DNA of 33,778 nucleotides from Candidatus Parabeggiatoa sp. nov. 2 (lineage in GTDB: Bacteria; Pseudomonadota; Gammaproteobacteria; Beggiatoales; Beggiatoaceae), in NCBI GenBank assembly GCA_002085445.1, contig NBMI01000054.1, positions 1 to 33,778 on the forward strand, in the 5' to 3' direction. Shown here piece by piece: positions 16,109 to 23,454 of this stretch; position 1 is the stretch's first letter; each line of letters starts with the position of its first letter. Below the pieces are notes generated by a model. That model made no database searches, was not told the origin of the DNA, and saw only the letters and a list, made by a program, of their open reading frames with translations. A program made the position numbers and the translations under genes.

Positions 16109-16804
16109 CGCATATAACGCGGGCACCCACGGCCGCACCGGCGCACTGATATCAACCGTTTGCATATCTTGTTGCGGTGCCAATATCACGGTGACTTTAT
16201 CCATACCGATTGTCGCAACGAGAACAAATAACTCTTCAATCGCTTCATCGCCTATTGCTAAACAGCCAACAGAGACCGCTTTACCATGAATAAAGATTTC
16301 GCCACCCAAGTTAGTACGTTGTTCTTGGGCCGCTTGGCGGCGATCATAGTCATTTGGATAATTAATTTGCATGGACAAGTGAAAGCGGCTGTTAGGATTG
16401 AGAAAGTTAAGGCGGTAAATGCCTTCCGGCACTTGATGATCACCTTCACGTAATTTAGGGCCGACAACACCACTGGCTGCTAAAATAGGGTAACTGCGTA
16501 TCCGTGTCCAACTTGCGTCTGTTTCGGCCCACAGTTCTAAGCGTTTTTCAGCCTTAAAACCTAATAATGCCAAACGTTGCGGTGGTGGATAAGGAACGTT
16601 GGCGCGTTCAAACCAAGGTAATAAGCGCTTCGAAGCATCGGCACCGATGTCGGCTAAAACCTCACTGACGGTTTTTTTCATAACAGTGTCTGGAAGTAAA
16701 ACTCTTCGAATATCAACAATGTTGTTGTGAAACCAAAACACAAAAATGCCAGCTAAACCAAAAAACAGGATAATACTGAAAATGCGCTTAGATGATAATT
16801 TCAT
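16064..16804 (-). CDS. L,D-transpeptidase (YkuD/YafK-like)
   Basis: 246 residues from the ATG at 16,804, the length of E. coli YafK. A single N-terminal membrane anchor (residues 8-25) places the catalytic domain in the periplasm. The active-site block is IHGKAVSVGCLAIGD (H173, S178, C181), and the helix EAIEELFVLV following it is typical of the YafK branch, whose E. coli member releases Braun lipoprotein from peptidoglycan. The exact substrate here is not decidable. The last eleven residues (FRFPFSMISFQ) are encoded by heptamer repeat DNA, so the natural C-terminus may have been replaced. An upstream in-frame start at 16,879 would only add a tail before the membrane anchor. Confidence 0.88.
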   Translation of the reverse strand: MKLSSKRIFSIILFFGLAGIFVFWFHNNIVDIRRVLLPDTVMKKTVSEVLADIGADASKRLLPWFERANVPYPPPQRLALLGFKAEKRLELWAETDASWTRIRSYPILAASGVVGPKLREGDHQVPEGIYRLNFLNPNSRFHLSMQINYPNDYDRRQAAQEQRTNLGGEIFIHGKAVSVGCLAIGDEAIEELFVLVATIGMDKVTVILAPQQDMQTVDISAPVRPWVPALYADIFFRFPFSMISFQ

Positions 16805-16934
16805 TGTTCTATACGGAATGCAAACTACAAGGATTGTATATAAAAAAGGATTTCTTTGCTTAGATAAGAGAATGAACAAATTCTATAAAATAACTCATAA
16901 AAACAAGAATAAAAACAAGAATTCAAGTATTATT

Positions 16935-17005
16935 TAAATCATTAATCATTAATCATTAATCATTAATCATTAATCATTAATCATTAATCATTAATCATTA
17001 ATTAT
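16935..17005. repeat. TTAATCA heptamer array at the mutY 3' end
   Basis: About ten copies of TTAATCA between the L,D-transpeptidase and mutY, followed by ATTATTTTCACCACC, the end sequence shared with the elements at 19.06, 22.2 and 24.3 kb. The end of the array lies inside mutY and encodes its last residues and stop codon. Confidence 0.92.
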
Positions 17006-18013
17006 TTTCACCACCACAGGGCCAGCCTGAGGAACTAGTTGTGCCAGTAAGCGTACTACCGGGGCTGCTAAACCTAATGGCGTTGGTTGACTCGTGTTAT
17101 ACCAAATGGTGTCTTTTAGTGCTACTGTTTGACAGGCTTCGGCCTTAATTGGCATCAGTACCGGCGTGATGTTTAAATGAAAATGGGTGAAGGTGTGGCG
17201 TAAGGGCCGCCAAGTGTAGCATTTTTGCGCGGCGTTGTTGAGATGTTGTTGACACCACGCAGGAATGTCAGCGGCCGTTGGACATTCGGGAAAACTCCAT
17301 AATCCACCCCAAATCCCTTCAGTAGGCCGTTTTTGGAGTAAGACTTCGCCCAATGGGTTTTGTAACATAATAAAGGTAGTGGCTTTTATTGGCAAAGTTT
17401 TTCGCGGTTTTGGCGTCGGATAGGCCGTTTCTTGTCCATTTTTGTGGGCCATGCAGTCATGATCGAATGGACAAAGTTTACATTGAGGACGGCTACGAGT
17501 GCAAATGGTTGCGCCTAAGTCCATAATAGCTTGAGTGTAGGCCGCGACGCGCTGGGTGGGCGTATTTTTTTCGGCCAAGCGCCATAATTCTTCCGCGACT
17601 TTAGCTTCGCTAGGCCATCCGTCCAGCGCATAGTAGCGACATAAGACTCGTTTAGCGTTGCCATCCAGAATGGGGTAACGTTGCCCGTGTGCCAGTGCAA
17701 AAATCGCACCGGCCGTTGAACGCCCAATACCGGGCAAACGCATCACAGACTCTAAATCAGTGGGTAACTCACTGGCATAATCTGTGTCAATTTGTTGAGC
17801 GGCCCGATGTAAATTGGTTTGCACATTTGGAAAGTGCTGCATAAAACGCTGATAGTAGGGAATAACGGTATTAACTTGAGTTTGCTGGAGCATGACTTCT
17901 GATATCCAAACACGATAAGGCGTGGGATTTTGCTGCCAAGGCAAATCAGTGCGGCCGTATTTGTCAAACCATGTTAGCAAACGTCGGCTGAAGCTCAACT
18001 TGGATTTTTTCAT
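16991..18013 (-). CDS. mutY: A/G-specific adenine DNA glycosylase with core deletion
   Basis: 340 residues from the ATG at 18,013 (aligns with the E. coli start; the TTG at 18,028 is less likely). MutY removes adenine paired with 8-oxoguanine. Visible are SEVMLQQTQV (E39, catalytic), the helix-hairpin-helix LPGIGRSTAGAI, ILDGN (D117), the 4Fe-4S ligands C171, C178, C181, C187, and a C-terminal NUDIX-like recognition domain. Between V64-Q65-T66 and N67-L68-H69 about 23 residues are missing in frame, including the WxGLGYYxRAR motif with the tyrosine equivalent to E. coli Y82 (human Y165, mutated in MUTYH polyposis). The enzyme is therefore probably impaired if the sequence is right. The last residues VVKIIND are repeat-derived. 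Confidence 0.92.
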   Translation of the reverse strand: MKKSKLSFSRRLLTWFDKYGRTDLPWQQNPTPYRVWISEVMLQQTQVNTVIPYYQRFMQHFPNVQTNLHRAAQQIDTDYASELPTDLESVMRLPGIGRSTAGAIFALAHGQRYPILDGNAKRVLCRYYALDGWPSEAKVAEELWRLAEKNTPTQRVAAYTQAIMDLGATICTRSRPQCKLCPFDHDCMAHKNGQETAYPTPKPRKTLPIKATTFIMLQNPLGEVLLQKRPTEGIWGGLWSFPECPTAADIPAWCQQHLNNAAQKCYTWRPLRHTFTHFHLNITPVLMPIKAEACQTVALKDTIWYNTSQPTPLGLAAPVVRLLAQLVPQAGPVVVKIIND

Positions 18014-18039
18014 ACAGATAGAGTACAATGAATTTTGAG

Positions 18040-18280
18040 AACGAATTAGCAGCCACTTACTTAGTACAACGAATTACGCGGATAAACGAATTAGTACCCA
18101 CTTGCTTAGTACAACGAATTACGCGGATAAACGAATTAGTACCCACTTGCTTAGTACAACGAATTACGCGGATAAACGAATTACCACTTACTTAGTACAA
18201 CAAATTACGCGGAGAAACGAATTAGTAGCTATTTACTTACTTAGTACAACTAATTACGCGGAGAAACGAAATTAGTAGTT
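18040..18280 (+). repeat. Tandem GTACAACGAATTACGCGG repeat array
   Basis: Five units of the dispersed repeat (TTAGTACAACGAATTACGCG then GATAAACGAATTA) with spacers of 8-15 bp such as GTACCCACTTGC. The array lies upstream of mutY, within its promoter region. Spacers are not unique, so it is not a CRISPR. Confidence 0.88.
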
Positions 18281-18282
18281 AT

Positions 18283-18450
18283 TTACAGTCCGGAGTCCAA
18301 ACTTTAGTTTGGCAGTCGTCCAAGTTTGGACGACTAATATTTAAGGTATTTAAGGGCGTTGCCTTCCTGACATTTGGATTCCTACCTTCCTAACGTTTGG
18401 ACGGATTTAAGGGCGCTGCCAAACTAAAGTTTGGACTCCTGCCAAACTAA
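18283..18450. repeat. GTCCAAAC hairpin repeats
   Basis: Several copies of the 3,696-3,866 family, including CCAAACTTTAGTTTGG and a variant with changed arms, GTCGTCCAA-GT-TTGGACGAC. It is followed to 18,600 by A/T-rich DNA in which no gene is supported. Confidence 0.75.
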
Positions 18451-18599
18451 AGTGCAATACTGCAAAAGTCGGCCGAGAGGCCTATTTTTATCACTCAAAA
18501 TCAATAAATTAGGTTATATTACTGCTTTTCGCTATTATTGCAAAACTGTGCGGTATTTTCCAGTTTTTTTTAAAACCTCCGAAATTTCAACTTTAACCG

Positions 18600-18884
18600 T
18601 TATTTTTCAATGTCAAAGTCAAAAGTTTGCGGCGTTATACCCTTTTTAACCTGAAGAACTTTGTATAGGAAACTCAGAAGCTCTTCAGGCGCATTCAAAT
18701 CAGGAAATGCCAATTCTACGCGAATCGCTTCAAACATTTCCGCTTTTTTTCGTAAAGCATCCATTCTTTGGTAATCTTCCCTCTCAAGAAAACTCCAGAG
18801 CATGTCCAAAATCTGTTCGACTTTGTATTCTTCTGTTCCCTTCTCAGGTTCTTGTTTCATCTCAAGTGCTTTCAATTTACTCAT
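18600..18884 (-). CDS. Small hypothetical protein
   Basis: 94 residues, acidic and helical (EYKVEQILDMLWSFLERED; ALRKKAEMFEAIRVELAFPD; EELLSFLYKVLQVKKG). An AGGAT site precedes the ATG. I recognise no family. Its residue composition and good ribosome site argue for a real gene; it may be a small regulator or partner protein. It is bracketed by GTCCAAAC hairpin repeats on both sides. Confidence 0.6.
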   Translation of the reverse strand: MSKLKALEMKQEPEKGTEEYKVEQILDMLWSFLEREDYQRMDALRKKAEMFEAIRVELAFPDLNAPEELLSFLYKVLQVKKGITPQTFDFDIEK

Positions 18885-18909
18885 ATTTTGTTATCCTCGC
18901 AATGAAAAT

Positions 18910-19056
18910 TGGACGACTGCCAAAGTTTGGACTCTTGACTCCTGCCAAACTAAAGTTTGGACTCCAGACTCCTGCTTAGTAAATTTTAAAAACTCATTTA
19001 AATCATTAATCATTAATCATTAATCATTAATCATTAATCATTAATCATTAATTATT
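18910..19056. repeat. Hairpin repeats and TTAATCA element
   Basis: CCAAACTAAAGTTTGG-type repeats (18,910-18,975) lead into CTTAGTAAATTTTAAAAACTC, ATTTAAATC and then about six TTAATCA heptamers (18,999-19,050), ending ATTATTTTCACCACCC. The same order (CTTAGTAAA, TTTTTAAAAA, ATTTAAATC, heptamers, TTTTCACC) occurs at 22,158-22,242, so this is probably the same inserted element. Its right end supplies the stop of the next gene. Confidence 0.7.
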
Positions 19057-19057
19057 T

Positions 19058-20215
19058 TCACCACCCGCCTCCTACCTCGGCCGCAAATTGCCAGCACTCT
19101 TCCATGCTTTTTGTTCCATCACAAACAAAATACTCCTGAAAAGCCCTGAATGCCTTCTCCCTTCTCGCTAAATCTTCGTTGACTTTGTTGGGATTCATGC
19201 CGTTTTTAAAAAGCTCAAACGCTTGGAGTCCTAGCGGATCGTTATCTTGGTTTGCTTGTACTTGTTGAAGCCGTTTCTTGACTCCGCACACCATTCTCTC
19301 ATGTAAATTGGCGTTTCTTTTAGCCGCACCTACTGCTGCTGCTATTCCTTGCAATACAAATCGATCTGATAAGAAACCAAGTTGTCCTTCTGGCAACGCA
19401 TAATCAACGTCAACCAACCACCTAACAAACTCCTTGAAATCAGTCATTGAAGAACCTAAAATATTGATAGCAGACTCAGCGATGGATTGTGCAACCGCAA
19501 TGTTTTGTATTTCAAGATGAGGATGCCCCTGTAACCAGGCTTGAAATGCGCGAGATAAATGATAAAGATAAAACTCACCTTTCTGCGTTCTTCCTTGTGG
19601 GTTCTGGTACGTAAATATTCTTATATCAGGTATTGTGGACAATTCATCGTGCAACTTAATGCTCAAGATTCCAATCTGTTCCCACATCGACAACGGATGC
19701 TGTGCCAAATTACTTAAGAGCATACGATAGGCAAGGGCACCAAAGGGTATATTGAGCCAAATCTCCAGACGCAATCGGCCTAACAGAAAATGTTTTTGCG
19801 TTGGTTCCTTACCGGTTAATACGTCCGCAATGAGCTTAATCGCATAATTTCTATGGAGCCCATCAATAATATAGACGTTTTCCGGTGCCCTATTTTTGAG
19901 TGGTTCGGTGAGAGTGTGGAGTAGTTCAGCTTCCAACGGTTTGTCCATGAAGCTTTCACGCCAAGTATTGAGCTTTTCAGGCATTGCCACGTTGTTGACA
20001 GCAAGCACAACTGGGGGCAATAAGCAACCTTGTTTCAGAGCGGTTCTTAATGTCGTATAAGCCTTTGAGTGGATATTCTTTGAGATGTTGCGCTGAATAT
20101 CAGGGATGTTTTCAATCGGTTGCGTGACTTTTAAAAACCAGTCGTAATCACAGCGTGCATTGACACAATAGGTTTGTAGTTTGGCATCGTAGTCCAATGA
20201 GAGTAGTTCTAACAT
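19058..20215 (-). CDS. DGQHR / ParB-like domain protein
   Basis: 385 residues. Residues 113-125 read NVYIIDGLHRNYA, the DG.HR signature of DGQHR/ParB-sulfiredoxin-fold domains (as in DndB-like proteins), preceded by a strand-rich segment (LLPPVVLAV near 65-73). The rest is helical with no further motif I recognise. Such domains hydrolyse nucleotides or regulate DNA modification in defence islands, but the activity of this one is unknown. The last residues (AAEVGGGW) run into the GGTGGTGAAAA end of a repeat element, so the C-terminus may be truncated. It stands alone; TCAGTTA heptamers lie directly upstream of the ATG. Confidence 0.65.
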   Translation of the reverse strand: MLELLSLDYDAKLQTYCVNARCDYDWFLKVTQPIENIPDIQRNISKNIHSKAYTTLRTALKQGCLLPPVVLAVNNVAMPEKLNTWRESFMDKPLEAELLHTLTEPLKNRAPENVYIIDGLHRNYAIKLIADVLTGKEPTQKHFLLGRLRLEIWLNIPFGALAYRMLLSNLAQHPLSMWEQIGILSIKLHDELSTIPDIRIFTYQNPQGRTQKGEFYLYHLSRAFQAWLQGHPHLEIQNIAVAQSIAESAINILGSSMTDFKEFVRWLVDVDYALPEGQLGFLSDRFVLQGIAAAVGAAKRNANLHERMVCGVKKRLQQVQANQDNDPLGLQAFELFKNGMNPNKVNEDLARREKAFRAFQEYFVCDGTKSMEECWQFAAEVGGGW

Positions 20216-20216
20216 G

Positions 20217-20309
20217 GTTTTCAGTTTTCAGTTATCAGTGATCAGTTATCAGTTATCAGTGATCAGTGTTCAGTTTTCAGTCAGTTATCAGTTTTCAGTT
20301 TTCAGTTAG
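20217..20309. repeat. TCAGTTA/TCAGTGA/TCAGTTT heptamer array
   Basis: A nearly uninterrupted 7-bp periodic array mixing three closely related units. It lies immediately 5' of the DGQHR-like gene start, where promoter and ribosome site should be, and contains no Shine-Dalgarno sequence. Confidence 0.9.
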
Positions 20310-20324
20310 CAAAACTTTTCAAAA

Positions 20325-20486
20325 GGAGTCCAAGATTTATCTTGGACGAGCCCAAGGATTCCAAAGGGCCGTTTGTAGTCGGGTTGTCATCGCCTCACGT
20401 AATCAACTACCAAAAGAGAGATTTTGAGGGCCATTAAAGCGTCTATTACAAACGACTTAGGCGCTAAAGCGCCTACTACAAACTTA
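20325..20486 (+). repeat. Left direct repeat flanking higBA
   Basis: About 160 bp starting GGAGTCCAAGATTTATCTTG, then GGCCGTTTGTAGTCGG, TTGTCATCGCCTCACG, AAAGAGAGATTTTGAGGG and AAAGCGTCTATTACAAAC, ending with the GGCGC-TAAA-GCGCC hairpin (20,460-20,473). The same order of blocks is found at 21,230-21,384. Confidence 0.85.
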
Positions 20487-20498
20487 GGCGCTGCTATT

Positions 20499-20834
20499 TT
20501 ACACCGCTTGGGAGATTGCGAGAGTTGGAGTTGGCATCACGTAAGGTTTAATTTCTTGTGCCAGTCGAGTGGATAGCGCATCTTCAGCCCTATCTAAATC
20601 ATAATGTCCTTGCAAGTTTAACCAGAATTTGGGTGACATATTGAAATATCGCCCCAAACGGAGTGCCATTTCAGCAGTTATCGCTTGTTTTTGTTGTATA
20701 ATTTCCGTTATTTGTTGTACAGACACGTTAATCGCTTCGGCTAATTGTTGTTGATTAATTCCCATCGGTTCTAAAAATTCTTCCAGAAGAATTTCTCCTG
20801 GATGAATAGGTGGAAGTTTTTTGGTAGTCATCAT
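20499..20834 (-). CDS. higA: HigA family antitoxin
   Basis: 111 residues. The N-terminal PIHPGEILLEEFLEPMGINQ followed by QQLAEAINVSVQQITEIIQQK is the Xre-type helix-turn-helix of HigA antitoxins; ALRLGRYFNMSPKFWLNLQ completes the family signature. It neutralises HigB and represses the operon. It is the second gene of a toxin-first pair, 18 bp after higB, the usual HigBA order. A double ATG is present; either is possible. Confidence 0.93.
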   Translation of the reverse strand: MMTTKKLPPIHPGEILLEEFLEPMGINQQQLAEAINVSVQQITEIIQQKQAITAEMALRLGRYFNMSPKFWLNLQGHYDLDRAEDALSTRLAQEIKPYVMPTPTLAISQAV

Positions 20835-20852
20835 AAAAATACCTGCTCATTT

Positions 20853-21134
20853 TTAATGGTAGTCTACAATTTCAACATCATAAACATTTTCGTTTTTCCA
20901 GACAAAACAAATACGCCATTGATCATTGATACGGATACTATGTTGGCCTTTCCGATCACCTTTTAAAGCTTCTAACCGATTAGCAGGTGGAATACGCAGT
21001 TCGTCTAAATGAGTTGCCGAATCTAGCATCAGTAGCTTTTTTCTGGCTCTGGGTTGAATATTTGGCGGAAATTTGTTGGAAACACGACGGTTGAATAGTT
21101 GTTCAGTTTCTGTGTTTTTGAACGTGACAATCAT
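20853..21134 (-). CDS. higB: HigB/RelE family toxin
   Basis: 93 residues, normal length. RelE-fold mRNA interferase that cuts mRNA on the ribosome: GDRKGQHSIRINDQWRICF near 59-77 and a C-terminal VEIVDYH are typical of HigB. It appears complete. The operon is flanked by about 155-bp direct repeats, and its upstream region (from 21,135) is made of these repeats. Confidence 0.93.
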   Translation of the reverse strand: MIVTFKNTETEQLFNRRVSNKFPPNIQPRARKKLLMLDSATHLDELRIPPANRLEALKGDRKGQHSIRINDQWRICFVWKNENVYDVEIVDYH

Positions 21135-21184
21135 TTTTTGCTGTCGTACCTTTTATGAGTTCAAAGACGGTTTTTTTCCATCTC

Positions 21185-21384
21185 AAGGAGTCCAAGATTT
21201 ATCTTGGACGTCTCAAGGAATCATCTCAAGGAGTCCAAGATTTATCTTGGACGTCTCAAGGACTCCAAAAGGCCGTTTGTAGTCGGCTTGTCATCGCCTC
21301 ACGCGCAGTCATCCAAAAGAGAGATTTTGAGGGGCATTAAAGCGTCTATTACAAACTTAGGCGCTAAAGCGCCTACTACAAGCG
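21185..21384 (+). repeat. Right direct repeat flanking higBA
   Basis: Two copies of GTCCAAGATTTATCTTGGAC (from 21,190 and 21,232) and then the same block order as the left copy, to the first GGCGC-TAAA-GCGCC hairpin. Within these blocks CCAAGAT-TT-ATCTTGG forms a hairpin. Confidence 0.85.
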
Positions 21385-21489
21385 CTTAGGCGCTAAAGCG
21401 CCTACTACAAACTTAGGCGCTAAAGCGCCTACTACAAGCGCTTACTAACTTAGGCGCTAAAGCGCCTACTACTAACAAAGGCGCTAAAG
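21360..21489 (+). repeat. Tandem GGCGC-TAAA-GCGCC hairpins
   Basis: Four full copies of TTAGGCGCTAAAGCGCCTAC (hairpins at 21,360, 21,389, 21,416 and 21,453) and a fifth half copy at 21,480 that meets the DUF4276 gene and supplies its TAG stop. Each hairpin is followed by TACTACAA or a close variant. Confidence 0.88.
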
Positions 21490-21933
21490 CTAGCTCATCG
21501 GGCTTGGCGATAAGGCTTCTAACGTGTTTAGCCATTGATTGAACAACTCACATTTTGTTCTTATTGAAGATAAACCAATTAATTCGGCCGCATCACATCC
21601 GTGAGTCATTTTCTCATATCCTTCGTATAAATTTAATAATCTTTTTGAAGGCGCTGTGTTTGGGTTATTATTAATCTCTTCAGGTGAGGCATAAGCATTG
21701 ATAATTTCATTCAGTTGATTGAGTTTTGAGTTAAAAGAGTCTATTTGCATTGTCTCATCAAGTATTGAGGGATTGCTATATAATAGTGCTTCAAACTCAT
21801 AGAATTGAATGTATGGAATTAATCTCATATTATCAATCTCTTTAGAAAATGACTCTTCTAAACAACTGAGTTTCTGCGCTACCGTTCTTTTTGAAACGGC
21901 TTCCTTATAACCGGGAAAGTCATTAGTCAGACC
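21490..21933 (-). pseudogene. DUF4276 (TOPRIM-like) protein, C-terminal part
   Basis: The frame after the in-frame TAG at 21,934-21,936 reads GLTNDFPGYKEAVSKRTVAQ and continues through MRLIPYIQFYEFEALLYSNP, EEINNNPNTAPSKRL and ELIGLSSIRTKCELFNQWL, the DUF4276 C-terminal signature. The ATG at 21,828 could start a 112-residue fragment but lies inside the conserved domain. The end (SPSPMS) is cut by a hairpin repeat. DUF4276 proteins pair with AAA ATPases in defence cassettes, and I believe they have a TOPRIM-like nuclease fold. This copy should be inactive unless the stop is read through. Confidence 0.85.
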
Positions 21934-22146
21934 CTAAAAGTCAAAAAAAGTTGTTAGATAAGCTTCACTATCTTCACTGAGCCAACCTTTAATATCATTT
22001 TTGATTTTCGGGTAATTTGGCATACCGCCGCGAAAGACACGACTTCTCTTCCTATCAGTTACCCTGACACTGGCATTGATAAAGTAGCCAGATGGGGCTT
22101 GGGGTGGTGAAAAGGAGGTTCCAACGGGTTCTAAAACTTGATCCAA
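21934..22146 (-). pseudogene. DUF4276 protein, middle part
   Basis: Reads GYFINASVRVTDRKRSRV then FRGGMPNYPKIKNDIKGWL and AYLTTFFDF before the TAG. In homologues FDFYGL continues here, so a tyrosine codon has become TAG; the frame is otherwise unchanged. The first residues up to SPPQAPS are encoded by the inserted element, not by the gene. Confidence 0.85.
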
Positions 22147-22242
22147 TTTTTATTCCGCTTAGTAAAAATTTTTAAAAAACAATAATTTAAATCATTAATC
22201 ATTAATCATTAATCATTAATCATTAATCATTTTCACCTCCCC
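22101..22242. mobile_element. Heptamer-bearing element inserted in the DUF4276 gene
   Basis: 142 bp bounded by GGGGTGGTGAAAA (22,101-22,113) and TTTTCACCTCCCC (22,230-22,242), a 13-bp inverted repeat with one mismatch. Inside are TTGATCCAATTTT, CTTAGTAAAAATTTTTAAAA, ATTTAAATC and about five TTAATCA heptamers. It splits the gene between codons for PHMG and GYFINA. The left end matches MITE-like element 1 (11,879). Confidence 0.7.
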
Positions 22243-22325
22243 ATATGGGGCCTTATCATTCGATTGATAAAAGTTTCTTCGGTTTGCCCTTCAACAATAA
22301 AATTTAATCTGGCCCACTGAGTCAT
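22233..22325 (-). pseudogene. DUF4276 protein, N-terminal part
   Basis: 30 codons starting MTQWARLNFIVEGQTEETFI and ending NRMIRPHMGR before a TGA inside the inserted element. IVEGQTEE is the family's N-terminal signature and fits the glutamate-bearing first motif of TOPRIM folds. The ATG overlaps the TAA of the AAA ATPase gene (TAATG), so translation was coupled and the two genes formed one operon. Confidence 0.85.
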
Positions 22326-23398
22326 TATGAAGGCCTCCCTTTGAGATAATTTTTCTCCCACAGTTCACTGAGTGAATACTCTTCCAGCCATTTTTCCAAC
22401 TCGGCAGCTTTTAAGCGGTTAAATAAGGAGACTTCATTTATTCTTTGGGTGACAATCACATCTTCTGTTTGGAATTGATCAAGCAAATTCACCGATTGCG
22501 TCGATAAAATGATTTGCTTTGACTTAGACAGAGTGCGGATCAATCCGCCTAAGATATTGATGGCAAAAGGATGTAGGCCTAATTCTGGTTCATCAATAAT
22601 AATAGTTGTCGGTGGTTGTGGCTGAAGCAAAACCGCCGCCAGACAGATAAATCGAAGTGTGCCATCCGAAAGATGATGTGCCGTAAATGGAAAATCTCCC
22701 CCTTTTTCACGCCATTTTAAGAAAATAGAGGAACTGTCTTCTAGTGTTGGTTCTAAAATAAAATCACCAAAAAATGGCGCGACTTTTTGTACGGTCATAC
22801 AAATCGCTCTATATTGCTTGTTATGCTTCAGTTTCAGTTTATAGAGAAAAGCGGCTAAGTTACTGGCATCTTCTCTCAAATAGGCATAATCATGAATAGA
22901 GCCAACTTGTTTGACTGAAGCGGTTCGACTGGTGTCATGGAAATGATAAACCTGCCAATGTTTGATTATTGGCATAATACCATTAAGATTGTTATCATCA
23001 AACTTGGCAAGATTCGATTCTGAGTGTCCAACGCCTAAATGGGTGATCGAAGGTTTTTGATCCTCTCTTTGATAAGTTAAGATTTCGTCGGTAAAAATAA
23101 ATCTATTATCGGCGGTGGGTTCAAGCCGAAATTGATAGCCATGAGTACCTAATTCCAATTGGGCTTCGATCACTTCAGTATGCTTTCTACCATAATGTAA
23201 AAAGGCTTCGGCAAAACCATTTTTAGGGACAAAAATACTGAGTTGCTCATTAATAATGGCGTTAAGTAACTTAAAAAAGGAGATGAAATTGGACTTTCCA
23301 GCACCATTGGCACCAATAAACACATTCAAGTTATTTAACTCAATTTCCGTTTGTTTAATGGATTTATAACCTTTCAAAATTAATCTGTTGAGTCGCAT
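22325..23398 (-). CDS. AAA family ATPase (AAA_21, OLD/ABC-like)
   Basis: 357 residues from the ATG at 23,398, which has GAGGAAA upstream (the longer frame to 23,413 adds MMRKI only). Visible are GYKSIKQTEIELNNLNVFIG, P-loop GANGAGKS (29-36), an ABC-like signature LSDGTLRFICLAAVL, Walker B TTIIIDEPELGLHP and the switch ILSTQS. Such ATPases act with a nuclease partner (DUF4276, DUF4435, RloB) in anti-phage cassettes: the ATPase senses, the partner damages nucleic acid. The partner here is disrupted, so the ATPase may be an orphan. Confidence 0.9.
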   Translation of the reverse strand: MRLNRLILKGYKSIKQTEIELNNLNVFIGANGAGKSNFISFFKLLNAIINEQLSIFVPKNGFAEAFLHYGRKHTEVIEAQLELGTHGYQFRLEPTADNRFIFTDEILTYQREDQKPSITHLGVGHSESNLAKFDDNNLNGIMPIIKHWQVYHFHDTSRTASVKQVGSIHDYAYLREDASNLAAFLYKLKLKHNKQYRAICMTVQKVAPFFGDFILEPTLEDSSSIFLKWREKGGDFPFTAHHLSDGTLRFICLAAVLLQPQPPTTIIIDEPELGLHPFAINILGGLIRTLSKSKQIILSTQSVNLLDQFQTEDVIVTQRINEVSLFNRLKAAELEKWLEEYSLSELWEKNYLKGRPS

Positions 23399-23454
23399 TA
23401 TTTTCCTCATCAATATTAACTAACGAATTAATATCAGAGCCTTCGTGATTTAGC

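Noticed and set aside
18040..18280. CRISPR-like array of about 30-bp repeats
   Set aside because: The between-repeat sequences are short, variable in length and repeated themselves, repeats are degenerate, and no cas gene is present.
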